A DNA stretch of 64,000 bases from Asterella californica (taxonomy: Eukaryota > Streptophyta > Marchantiopsida > Marchantiales > Aytoniaceae): NCBI GenBank assembly GCA_036924285.1, contig JAYKYS010000005.1, forward strand, positions 6,262,001 through 6,326,000, written 5' to 3'. This document shows, in pieces, positions 1-10,574 of this stretch. The notes beneath the pieces are model-generated. The model made no database searches, was not told the origin of the DNA, and was given only the letters and a program-made list of their open reading frames with translations. A program made the translations under genes and the position numbers. Each line of letters opens with the position of its first letter. Position 1 is the first letter of the stretch.

Positions 1-1728
1 CTGTCCCCAAACATATGTTTGAGTGGGTACAACCTTCGGCAGTCGTGAAACTATAATTTGTAAGATGATCAACGAGTTCTCGGCAACGAGAACGGCAACG
101 ATCAACGAGAACGGCAAATATATAGGATTACGTAATCAGCTTAGAGTCGACTACAAGTAATGGACAAGTAATTTTCCTCTCTTCTTTCCGCGTGTAGTTC
201 TTCTCCATGCGGAAACCTCTCCTTCTCATATAATAGGGGTTTCAAAGTTGCGAGGAAAATATTCTTTAATGACGAAGAAGGAGAGAACCATCATATTGCA
301 ACGCAGAGTCAGTCTGAGTCACAGGTTCAGTCGCGTCTGTGTCTGAATCCACAATAGATATTCCTGCAGGTACTTCCGGACGTACCCGCAACACCCACTG
401 GCCAAGGGCTGGACGAACTTGTAACTCCTGGCTTGCTGAAAGTTAGGAATCTTTCCAAAGGTTCCTAACTTTCACACCCACTAATAGAAGCTTTTATTTC
501 GGCATGAACTGGAGATTCATTAGGTAGACCACCACGAGCTTCACTGCCCCGCATAGCTCCCAATATGAGACACCTGAACAGTATCCCCAGTTTGACAGCC
601 ATTGCAGCGTCAACTTGCCTCTTCGTTACATGAGCACAAACATACCCTGTTTGTGCTGTGTATGTTTGTGCTGTGTGAGCATATACGATTCGTCCGGGAG
701 AATAGTACCTCAGCTAAGGACCACGAACCACGCTCAAAGACAGGTAACACCCAGTGCTGTGTACGTATATATGTTGATGGTAAACTTCAAGAGGCTGAGA
801 TGAACAGCACGCAGAAAACTGAAGACACGGATGACAGTCTGTAGGAGTCTGAAGACTGCCACCGAAATCCAGAACTTCATCGCCCGAAGCTTAAACTAGT
901 GCGCAAGTTCCATGAAGGATCTCGATTAGACTGGACAACAATGACATCGAACCAATCAATACATCCGTAACAGCACCCCAAGTGCTGAGGTACGGAATTC
1001 GTTTGTGGACAGTATGGAACCAGTTCTTCCTCTGGAAGAACACATATAGAAGTGAACAAAATTTACAGTAGTATTGAAGACTAATTTCTCAGCACGTTAG
1101 TGCATAGCCATGCTTCTCACAGCAAGAATAGATTGATATCCAACAGCCTGTCACCCACTAAATTGTACAGAATTCTGGGCAATTGATCCCCTCAAACGGT
1201 GATTTCGAATTTCTAGGCCTTCACATGAGTCTGACCGCGACCGTGAGATTACCCTAATGCTCATATGACGACTGAAGATTAGAAAACACTCATCACCAGA
1301 AAGCATACACTTCTCAGAAAAGTCCACCCGGTAGGTTGCACTGGAGTCTGTGAATCAACATCTTCAGATGTTGTGGGGCGAACCCAACGGTTTGCAGACG
1401 GTTACGCCACAGCAGCCATTTCTAGAACTGCCTTCGTGTGCGGAAATCGTCAAGCCATTTCCAACCTCTCGGTCCTTCGGAAACTCGACCCTTCTTTCTA
1501 CAAGCGCTGTCCTTCTAGTCAAGTGCTGCGGACCTTCTCCCTCAGCCTAATGGTGGCTTCGGCTATAAGAGAAAACTGGTGAGACTGAAGGTACTATCCG
1601 CAGAAGCAGGGCCTTGGCAGCCTTCCTCAAGTCCGAAATGTGAGACAGTCTGCCACTTCTTTTGCCTTTTCAAGCCTCTTATGGAGTCTCGAGATACAGA
1701 AACTGCAAATTCCACATCCTCGAGCTAC
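1..1728. other. no gene recognised; 3' flank of deoxyhypusine hydroxylase
   Basis: I see no protein family or RNA gene here. Positions 68-115 carry a short degenerate repeat of the kind AACGAGAACGGCAACGATC, and a perfect hairpin lies at 437-474. Open frames at 602-844 and 1350-1582 show no recognisable domain and look like chance. The final part must contain the 3' UTR of the minus-strand gene that ends at 1729. Confidence 0.5.
437..474. repeat. perfect 13-bp hairpin, 12-nt loop
   Basis: Arms 437-449 (TGAAAGTTAGGAA) and 462-474 (TTCCTAACTTTCA) are perfect reverse complements. The loop TCTTTCCAAAGG is itself partly self-complementary. No T-tract follows, so I do not call a terminator. It is one of several short-loop snap-back palindromes in this window. 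Confidence 0.85.
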
Positions 1729-4309
1729 TTAAGCTGTTGAACCAACCGACTGCTGAAAATATCGAAGTAAAACATCAACTAGTACGATCTAGATCCACAG
1801 CCGACTCTTATTCGTTCGTAATAGCAGCGACCAAAAGAAAATTTTTACGATACATACCTCCAGGGCATTTCCGTGAAGCTCATAATCAAGCACGTTCAGG
1901 GCTACTTCGCAACTTTGAGAGACTAACGGTTCCAAGTCTTCACGATAGGTTTTCAACAATGCAACACTCTCAGCATCTGCAGCAAGCAGAATCTGCCGTT
2001 AGGCTCAACACATACACCTACTTACGGGGCAAGACCCAGCGTTCGAGCTCTCCTCTCAACAATACGCTTCACCTCTCCCGACTACCAGTAACAGGGATCT
2101 ACCCTGCGCACCACATGAGCAGATGGTAGAAAATGAAAGCACGTCTCATGGAGTGGGACAACTTTACCTCCGATGGATCCCAGGGCTTCGGCAGCTTCAT
2201 GTCTGACCATAGGATGTTCAGTAGAATCTCTAAGGGTTTTCATGAGAGCACGTGTTGAGGACTTGTCTTGCAGTTGACCTAAGACGTATGCAACCTACAA
2301 AACCGACTGGGAGCAAGTTCACAAAACTAGTAGATCACCTTCACTTCTGCTTCTTCAGTCACTCAGTTCTAACGAACCGAAGAAGAAACAGAACTCGCAA
2401 ATGGTTCACCAATATCAAAATAAATCAATGGAAATGGAAACTTCAGGCTGGAACAAAGCAAACAAACCAATTGGCCTATTCTCGTACCTCGTGCCGAAGA
2501 AGAGCACTCTTGCAACCCAAAGCAGCAATAATAGAGTCGACGGCCTCGAGTCCACCCCGATTCCTCAGTGCAAACATAGCTCCATATCGCTCATACATAC
2601 CCCGCTCCTCGTCAAGCAATATCTTTCTTACGAACCAATCAAAGAGGATAAAAGACCCCAGTGTCAGGAACTTTTGAGATACAAACTTCTCTCAATGGAG
2701 TAAACACAGGCATTTCCTCTCACGAGAGACAAGTAAAGCAGTTAATTCATCTGGTAGGCACAATCAGTGGTTTTACTCTCTTGTTGCCATAGAAGCATCT
2801 TTACAGGATCCGAAAAAGCTTTGAACGGCGTTAGCATCCACATGAGAAATACAGATGAAAAGGAACGTAGCCACGAACCCACTTCACCTTAGGTCACCAA
2901 TGCTCGAGGAACTCGGTGCTGCTGCTGCAGGATCCACTGACAAAAAGGGTGAGTTGTTAACATCTTCACTGGCAGTGGATGCGGCGCCCTGTTCGATTCT
3001 TCGAAGAGCCAGTTCACAAGTCTCTCTCACTTCAGGAGCGGGGTCAGAAACTAGAGCGTTTTTTAATAGAGCTACAGCTTCTGGTGCACCAATCGCCCCA
3101 AGAGCTTCTGCAGCCTGCATAACCAGAAGCTCACAAGGTGATAAAGTGACCGTATATGAAGTTACCCACTAAATCCATGCAAAACTGAACTACTCTAGCG
3201 GCAGATCCACTACCGGGAAGTTCAGAAGAATATCTGTTCGATGGGATAGTTCCTAGGTTGAACTAGAAAACTGATATCCTATACCAACGATATTCGCTTA
3301 TGCGCTTTACGTGGCAGATTCGGGTGGGTACTCTTTCTGAACTTGAATATCGGGATATGATGATTAGTTTAGGGTTTACGCGTATGCTCAGATTCTAGCC
3401 AAGCAGGTGTAAAATAGGAGCAAAAAGGAAGAAGAACGCAAAATTAACTACTATCGCGGAAAAAAGAGAAGAGATAGACCTCATGGCGGACAATAGACGC
3501 GCAAGAATCCACATCCTCCAATACCGCCCTTAAGGCTTGAATGGCCTCTGCGTCCTGCATCTGGCCCAGAGCAAACGCTGCCTCATGTGCCAATAAGTTC
3601 GATTCATCTCTCATTGCTACAACCATTCATCATCCAGAAACGGAAACAGAACCTAACTCAGTTAGCTTGCAGCTTACAGAAATAAACACCCAAAAACATT
3701 CCAGAAGTTGTAAAAACCAGAAGTAACTTCAATCCCTAAGAGACTGATGCACATGACTCACTCCTCAATCTTGAATCTTCCCATAGTCTGGCCAAATACC
3801 CCAGGTATAAACAAGTAGACTAACGTTATCCAATTCTTGGTAGCTTTCTATAGCGAAATCTTCTCATCCCTTCATTCAGTAAAACCGTTACCTCTGTAAT
3901 TCATCAATGTTGCACGAAGCCACCGCTTTAAAACGTAATTCGGGACTGTGACTGCTAACACAACTAAGCGAGATAAGGAAGTACAACGAAAATTAGAAGT
4001 GCAATGGAAGTTATGGGTTCTCAACAGCCACAGAAGATACCAGATTAAGGAAGCACAAAGCTTCACCTCTCCGCGAGATCAAGCTTTCAGCGGTAAGCAT
4101 ATTCTCCTGTTGTCAGATTGCTCGTATCCAGATATCCAATTACCTTTGATAAGAGCCTCGCGGGGGACCGGTCCCTTCATGTTCCGCAGTGAGAATAAAG
4201 CTCGCCATCGTTCTGCAATATTCAAATGCACGTCCAGCAGCTGCTTCACAACATAATCCTGTGTCACTCCGATGGTAGATACAGACACAGCCCCGTTCTC
4301 AGCCTCCAT
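1729..4309 (-). CDS. DOHH: deoxyhypusine hydroxylase (HEAT-repeat di-iron enzyme), 7 exons, intact
   Basis: The enzyme hydroxylates deoxyhypusine on eIF5A, the last step of hypusine synthesis in the cytosol. Minus-strand exons by splice signals are 4309-4144, 3616-3480, 3114-2888, 2626-2488, 2294-2168, 1976-1858 and 1752-1729. All junctions are GT..AG and in phase, giving 312 aa, close to plant homologues. The protein is built of HEAT-like repeats. The four His-Glu iron-ligand motifs of the family are all present: [33 protein letters not shown] and [11 protein letters not shown]. The N-terminal part contains [12 protein letters not shown] and the middle linker SPFLSVDPA, both typical of plant DOHH. 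The start at 4309 is the first Met in frame and gives [11 protein letters not shown]. The short last exon (QSVGSTA then stop) is the least certain part. No disabling change was seen. It has no close neighbour on the same strand. Confidence 0.9.
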
Positions 4310-4800
4310 CTTGACGATATATCCCTGCTATGAGACCTCCCTCAATCCGGTCACTCTCCTCCGGGCACTCTCATCTCAGCTAGAGAACAAGCCCACATAA
4401 TCGTTCCGAGTTACTTCAGTGCGAGCGTCGAGGTGGATCTCTCGGGCATCGTTAGATGACAAGAAGCAACGGGAACCAATTCAAACGTAGGGTTCCCACT
4501 TGCTCACTCTCTCACGCACTCACACAGTAACACCCGCAAAGAACCAACAGTGCAGCATCATCGTGATCATCAGAGTTCTATCGTTTTATTCGAAATTGTG
4601 CTAGAGACTACCAAGATATGCGTTAAGGTTTCACTTTTTCTTTCTTTTTTATGTGTTTTAGAAAACGTGTTTCTATTGCTATACGTATACATTTAGCTAG
4701 GATAGTCCAAAGAGAACGATTGCAACAAGCGATGGCCCCTCTTACACCTGTAGTATGTAAGTCATTTGATTTACCAACATTTGATATTTATACAGTGGGT
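4310..4800. other. intergenic, presumed 5' flank of DOHH
   Basis: This lies upstream of the minus-strand start at 4309, so the promoter and 5' UTR should be here. I see no clear TATA box or other element. An open frame at 4651-4944 has no recognisable domain and runs into a tandem repeat. Confidence 0.4.
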
Positions 4801-4804
4801 GACT

Positions 4805-5170
4805 TTGTTGACTTTACATATTCTCACCTACGTATATTCGACTTTACATATTCTCACCTATGTATATTCCCCTCTTCTTCCGAGTTTGGAAGAGGAGATG
4901 CGCAGGTGGTTTTTTTTTATACCGAAAAATTAAAATATAAATAAATTTATAATTAAATGATAAAATGAGTAGAGCAGGATCACTGTTTTATATTTTCAAA
5001 GGTGACTCTGTACCCCTCTACCTATGGGTTAATTCTGGCTCCTTCCGTAACTGTCACTACAGCTAACATATAATAATTAGATAAAATTTTACATATTTTA
5101 TCAACTTAGGATAGAATAATCATCTAACACAAATATTATATTTTCTCATATCATAAAGAGAGCAACGGAT
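4805..5170. repeat. local tandem duplication plus dispersed AT-rich repeat, copy 1
   Basis: A roughly 32-bp unit containing GACTTTACATATTCTCACCT is duplicated at about 4811-4870. It is followed by a stretch that shares ordered blocks with 47035-47290: CCTCTTC, ATGCGCAGG, TATGGGTTAA, TGGCTCC, TATAATAATTA, ATCTAACACA and a final AAAGA.AGCAA. The shared order indicates one dispersed family, perhaps the end of a transposon. No coding sequence was identified in it. Confidence 0.55.
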
Positions 5171-6830
5171 GTAGTACTGGAAGTTGATAAAATACTACCT
5201 CATAAGTTTAGAGAAAATATATTTATTTATAATTGTAAATTTAGATATTTAGATTTCAGTTGCTTGCCAGTGTCTAAATCTTTCTATAATGAAACTTTTT
5301 TATTTAAAGAATGCTTCACTTCGCTTCGATACTTGAAAAATTTTACATCCACTATTTAGTTTCTCGTCTAAGTCTAGCGACCGCACATCTAGTAACATAA
5401 GTGTATTTTCTCCTTTTTGTATTTTCCTAGCACCTTCTTGCTTCTTCTTTCTTGATGTGAGTTGGAATGTATAGAGAGCTAGGTATTGTAAGGCTTTGCT
5501 GTCATTTTCTCTTCACCCTCACGGTGTTAGATTGCTTGATCCTTTGGATCTCTCTTTTTCTTTATTCGACTGGATGAGGTCTTCCCATCCAAGACCTCAT
5601 CCGTTTGCCATTCATTACAATCCCATGTTCAGATGTCAAAATACAACTTGCGAAGAAAATAAAGTTACTTACTCAAGTTGGAGATCTCATACATTGTTTC
5701 TCGTGAGTTATAGTTCTGAACGCTTTAGCTCGATTATTTGACTCATTATATCAAGTTTACGATTTTATTGAGCAGCCGTATACTCAAACTTAAGATCTTC
5801 TTAGATAACTGTTTCATCATTTGCCCCCATTACTACTTGAGTAACTAGTTCATGGTTTGTTGAATACTTTCTTCACATTATCTAAAAGAGCATTTTCTTG
5901 TTGTTACGTTGACTAACAACACCAAACTGACTACATGTCTCGCTCTTTGTGACATATCTTGTCATATTAGTAGTCGGTTAATCGACGGTGGGGTGGGATG
6001 GAATGGACAAGACGACTGTGAAACCCAAAAAAGAATTGGGGGAGATCTGGATGAATCGCTAACACGTAACCTTGTAGGCATAACTTCTTGTTTTCTTTTG
6101 TTCATTGCATCATTTGTCCTGTTGGTTCTCTTTTTTAATGACTCTTATTATATAGAGCTTGTCTCACTAATTTCGGTTTCAGTTTTATATGAGAATGATA
6201 TATTTCTGCAATGATTCGTGGAACTCCAACTCAATTGTTTGCATGAATGATTTTATCATCTCAAGTAGTTTTTAAACACGTCTACGATATTATATTTTTT
6301 TGCTCCTGTGATTGTCTAGAAATTCTGATTGCATTGTCCATGCTTATTTGTGAACAATCTCCCACTAAGTGAGTTGTTTTGGTTCCATCCTGAAATCTCT
6401 TGATCGATAGACAGGAGGTTGTTGAAGGTATAGCTCAATCATCAACAAAGTTTTTTTGTTGTAAACTTAATTGGATCTCTCTGATAAAATGTCATTACTT
6501 TTATGTTATATTTCCTACCAACCAAAAAGGAAGAATGTCACATAGGTCCATGTTAATAAGTGAGAAGTGTAGAACAATCTTTTAAGAGTCTAACGAGCTC
6601 TTACTTGTTGAGAATGAATTTTTTGTATAGCTATTGTAGGCCTTAATCAATGATCACTTATTCATACAAGTCATTTTTAATGATGATCTACTCTAAGTAG
6701 TCTTTAAGATACCTTGACGTACTTCCAACAAGTTCTCATTCATGGAGACCTATTTACGATAAGCTTTCCTCTTGTATAGCGGTGTCTGTTATATATTGTA
6801 TAACAATAGACGGTGTGAATGACTCCTCTC
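5171..6830. other. AT-rich sequence, no gene recognised
   Basis: Only short open frames occur and none shows a family motif. A perfect 12-bp hairpin is present at 5572-5602 (arms GGATGAGGTCTT and AAGACCTCATCC). The tract leads into the retroelement remnants that follow and is probably decayed transposon sequence. Confidence 0.4.
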
Positions 6831-7960
6831 TCTCATCTCAAGTTGCATTTTCCCAACTGAAACCACACCAAATTCATCATTCTCCAATCAATGTGTCTCT
6901 AAATCAGGAGCATTTGTCGCCTTCACAATGAATGATGCTTGAAACTTCAGCTTCTTCACATCTACTCCGATGGTCTCAGAAGTTTCACGATACATAGCGA
7001 ATAGATCACCCCAAGTGCTATAGATGCGTGTTTGCAACTCCTCTATACTTAACTTTCACTTATCCGTTTCCGTTCGAATTTCTAAACGTCTCTTCTTCCT
7101 CTTCGGCACTCGAACTGGATTCCTCATGAAATATCTTCAAGACCCCATTGTATGTCAAAACGTATATCTCGTAGTTGGTGAGAGATCTCTCCAAGATTTG
7201 TGTGGCCTCTAGCAGCTCAACCTCCAGGTTGATAACTCATGAAGTTTGAACAGAAAATTCTCTAATCATAAGAATTGGTGCTGACTGTACAAATTTTCAG
7301 AGAACTGAAATTTATATATTTTGACTTCACTCATGATTGTCAACCCTCTCTAGTTTGAAAAAATCTATCTCTTTCCCCATACCTCATCTTCTCATGATTT
7401 TTGTTTCCTCTTATAGCTTATAAGCCAGGCTACAACCTTGAAAATTTTCACAGAGAAATAAAAAACACAAAAAAGATGACAGGACTGTACAAAATTTCCA
7501 GAGAGCAGAATTTCTAAACTTTCATGAATAAACCCCCTCTTGGAATATCATATTTCTCTTTCTAGACCACCTCTTCTCATGATTTCTGTTGTCTTTGATA
7601 GCTTATCAGCCAAGCTAAAACACTAGATATTTTCACAAAGAACTGAAAAACATAAAAAATCTGGCAGCGATTGTAAAGCTTTTCTAGAGAGTAGAATCCT
7701 TAAACTCTCTAAATTTTTTCCTCTCGTAACTTCTTTCTCCTCTTTTCTCTAAAACGCTTGTTGCATTCACTCTTAACCCTCCTCAAAACCTTTCTAAGTA
7801 AACAAGATATAAATAATGACTTCAAACGCATCATAGATCACTACGAAATACACGAAAGATTCTAAAGTGGTTAACATCATGTTAGCTCTCTCTCCTCTCA
7901 ATGTTCTCTCCATGTGCTCTCGCATGATCGCATCAAATATAGAATTGAACTCTAAACATT
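6830..7960 (-). pseudogene. degenerate coding-like stretch next to an LTR, possibly gag-like
   Basis: On the minus strand, broken frames read like former coding sequence. Near 7980-7870 a frame contains VEKIVEECLEFNSIFDAIM. Near 7050-6850 another contains LETHWRMMNLVW and GVDVKKLKFQASF. Stops and frame changes separate them. They lie downstream, in minus orientation, of the LTR at 8520-8006, which is where a gag-leader region would sit. I cannot name the protein. It overlaps an imperfect tandem repeat at 7275-7690. Confidence 0.3.
7275..7690. repeat. imperfect tandem repeat, units about 185-205 bp
   Basis: Successive units start with the related strings TGTACAAATTTTCAGAGA (7282), TGTACAAAATTTCCAGAG (7488) and TGTAAAGCTTTTCTAGAG (7671). 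Each of the first two continues with TTCTCATGATTT and TAGCTTAT.AGCCA. The copies are clearly diverged. Confidence 0.65.
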
Positions 7961-8005
7961 CTTCAACGATCTTTTCAACTGAAGTATCGATAACGGAACC
8001 AAAAA

Positions 8006-8520
8006 TGTAAACTCTCTGCGGTCATATCGATCCACTACCCCCCAATCTCTCAACTTCCACGATAGTCGTCGATGAATCAACAACATGTCAGACCTGTCTC
8101 TCACTCAGGAGTCATCTCTGATGGCTTTGATGTCTCTGATGACACCATGAACTTGAAGGGAAAATGTTAAGTTCAGTCATTCACAAACCCATAAACTCAT
8201 GAACTAAAATTCTTCATTCTAACGAAGTCTCTCAAGTTCTCACCTCTTGAAATCTCACACTTTCTCTATATTGCTCAAAATGTCATTACGACGTTGTGAA
8301 AACAAGGTGAGGAGCTCTTCTCTACTCCTCTATTTATACATTCTAAGTTTTTACTCCGATAACTCAACCGTAACTATTTTTACTGAGTTTTATTAGTATA
8401 TTATCTAAGATAAAAGCATTAATCATATGGACTTCTTATTTTTTCATATGAGCTTATTCCTTCAAAGTCAACAACCTATAGAAGGATTCTAGAATATTCT
8501 CAATGAATCTCGAGTTTCCA
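8006..8520 (-). repeat. Ty3/Gypsy-like LTR, copy 1
   Basis: About 515 bp, starting TGTAAACTCTCTGCGG and ending TTTCCA on the plus strand. It is clearly related to 9633-10136, for example the shared block around GAGCTCTTCTCTACTCCTC. The LTR reads on the minus strand: TATAAATAGAGGAG lies at about 8323-8336 (minus), and a purine tract AGAGGGGG (8521-8528 read on minus) precedes the minus-strand LTR start TGGAAA, as a polypurine tract should. No target-site duplication flanks it. The LTR call is strong; the exact ends are inference. Confidence 0.75.
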
Positions 8521-8539
8521 CCCCCTCTACACGAAAAGG

Positions 8540-9632
8540 TCTCAACGATACTCGGGTACGATGAATACGATGGGTACCATTGAGCTAGATGACTTCATCT
8601 AAGTGTTTGACAGTTGGTGCCATCTGCAGCAGATGCGGAAACCACAATTGTTCACATCTTTCATGACGTGGAAGGGTTTGTTCTAAAACTTGCAGGGACC
8701 GCCTATATACGATTATCATGAGTTCAAGCGTAACGTTGAGATTGAGTTGTGGAGACCGTATTGATCTCTCAACTATATTTCTATCACTACTGGTGCAGTT
8801 CAGAGAGACATAACACTTATGAGTTTGGGTGCCAATAGTAGTGTTACATCCACGAGTGACGAAGTATCTACTACCAGCGGTGCGTCCACTTGTAGTGGAG
8901 CAGGAGGTAGTTCGAGCGAGATTCCACCAAGGTTTGACCATGTGGTTCAGTTCTTCCAGTGTTTGAGGAAGATTTATCAAGGTGTGCAGATCGACAAGTT
9001 GAGGAGTCTGCATGAGTTCTAGCGGAAGACTGGTGAGAGCCTATGCGAGATGTATACTCGCATGAGGCGGTTGATCAACGTTACTCAAGAGGCGATGGAG
9101 GCACAAGCAGTCCAGTTCTGATATGAAATATTGGACACAGAGATACATACGACAGTTAGAAATGCAACTCTCTTTAGTGACACCGCTCCGACGTTGACGG
9201 TTGTCTTTGATTTGGCAGAGCGGATTGAGCTCAACATGGTGGAAGAGAGGGTGGTGACTGCTGGGTTCAGCAGGGAGGCACCACATGGGATGACCACCTC
9301 TTCTCGAGGATCATAAGTTATGCAATAACGTGGTGGTGGTAGTAGTGGTAGTAGTGGTAGGGATCATGTTCAGTCACGATCCTAGGGAGGTGTTGGAGGA
9401 CCCAATGGACAGAAGCTCATACCGTCCTTCTCTAGTCAGTAGCAAGCGCGTCCTTGCTGGACGTGTGAAGGTCCTCATCAGCAAAAAGACCACACATAGA
9501 GGAGAGGTGGTTACGAGACATCTAGGATGTCTCATGTGACATCTAGGCAGTGTGTGCATTGCATGAGATATGGTCACAATAGTGACCATTGTTTTGATCT
9601 CTACCTCGAACTACGACAAGGTAAGGCTGATT
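8540..9632 (+). pseudogene. retroelement gag remnant with CCHC zinc knuckle
   Basis: Gag proteins package retroelement RNA. A plus-strand frame with several stops contains a coding-like segment followed near 9556-9600 by CVHCMRYGHNSDHC. That is the C-x2-C-x4-H-x4-C knuckle of retroelement nucleocapsid. Upstream pieces (for example SLGANSSVTSTSDEVSTT, and ESLCEMYTRMRRL) are Gypsy-gag-like in character. Stops near 9022 and 9120 and a glycine/serine run at 9330 mark decay. The frame is cut at the start of the downstream LTR, before any protease or reverse transcriptase. It lies opposite in strand to both flanking LTRs, so it probably belongs to another element. Confidence 0.6.
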
Positions 9633-10136
9633 TGTAAACTCTCCGCGGTCCTATCTATCAACTATCTCCATGATAATCATCGATGAATCTACAACATGTC
9701 GAATATGTCTCTCACTCAAGGATCATCTCTGATGGCTTTGATGGAAGCACACCACGAACTTGATGAAAAAATGCTAAATTTAGTCATTCACAAACCCGTA
9801 AACTCGTAAACTAAAATTCTCCATTCTAACGACGTCTCTCAAGTTCTGACCTTCTAAAATCTCACACTTTCTCTATATTGCTCAAAATGTCATTACGGCG
9901 TTGTGAAAACAAGGTGAGGAGCTCTTCTCTACTCCTCTATTTATACATTCTAGGTTTTTACTTTAGTATCCTCTGGTACCTCAGTCATAATTATTTTTAT
10001 CGAGTTTTACTAAGATATTATTTAAGCTAAAAGCATTAATCACATGGGCTTCTTATCTTTTCACATGGACTTATTCCTTCAAAGTCAACAACTTCTAGAG
10101 GATTCAGAAATATTCTCAAAGAATCTCTAATTTCCA
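9633..10136 (-). repeat. Ty3/Gypsy-like LTR, copy 2
   Basis: About 504 bp, a diverged direct copy of 8006-8520. On the minus strand it starts TGGAAATTAGAG, immediately after the purine tract AGAGGGGGG (10137-10145 read on minus). It carries TATAAATAGAGG and ends GAGTTTACA at 9633. It lies downstream, in minus orientation, of an integrase relic (13020-10575), so it fits as the 3' LTR of that element. Several indels separate the two LTRs, so both are old. Confidence 0.75.
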
Positions 10137-10148
10137 CCCCCCTCTACA

Positions 10149-10574
10149 CTAGGACTCACAAAAAAGATACATGTGAAATCTCTTTTTGTTTTTAATGTAC
10201 ACAAAGTCCATAACTTTAGTCTCACCACTAATATAGTAGAAAGAAGGTTTAAAGAATACTTTCCACCTCCTTTCTACCTTTTAGACAAGATGACAAGATA
10301 GTAGTGCTCACTCTTTAGAAAATATCTGAATTCTGCACAAAAATACAGTTAAGTTTAACCATAACTAACTTTAGCTAGTCATGACTAACTTGATATCTCC
10401 TTAAAGTACTTGGACAACAAATAAACATTCTCCGCATGTTGTAATAACTAAACACTTTACACACATAGATAAACTTCCTATGTGTAACATAAGTCGTTAT
10501 ATTTTACGGACTAAATTTTTGCTCTATCCTCAGAGTGAAGAGAGAACTTTCGTCGATGAAATAACTTCAATTTG
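10149..10574. other. AT-rich spacer between integrase relic and LTR
   Basis: No open frame or motif is recognisable. In the minus-strand reading of the element this is the stretch between the integrase C-terminus and the polypurine tract. Confidence 0.4.

Noticed and set aside
1350..2703. Long plus-strand open frames (1662-2129, 2252-2677)
   Set aside because: They run antisense across exons and introns of the minus-strand deoxyhypusine hydroxylase, show no motif and have unnatural composition.
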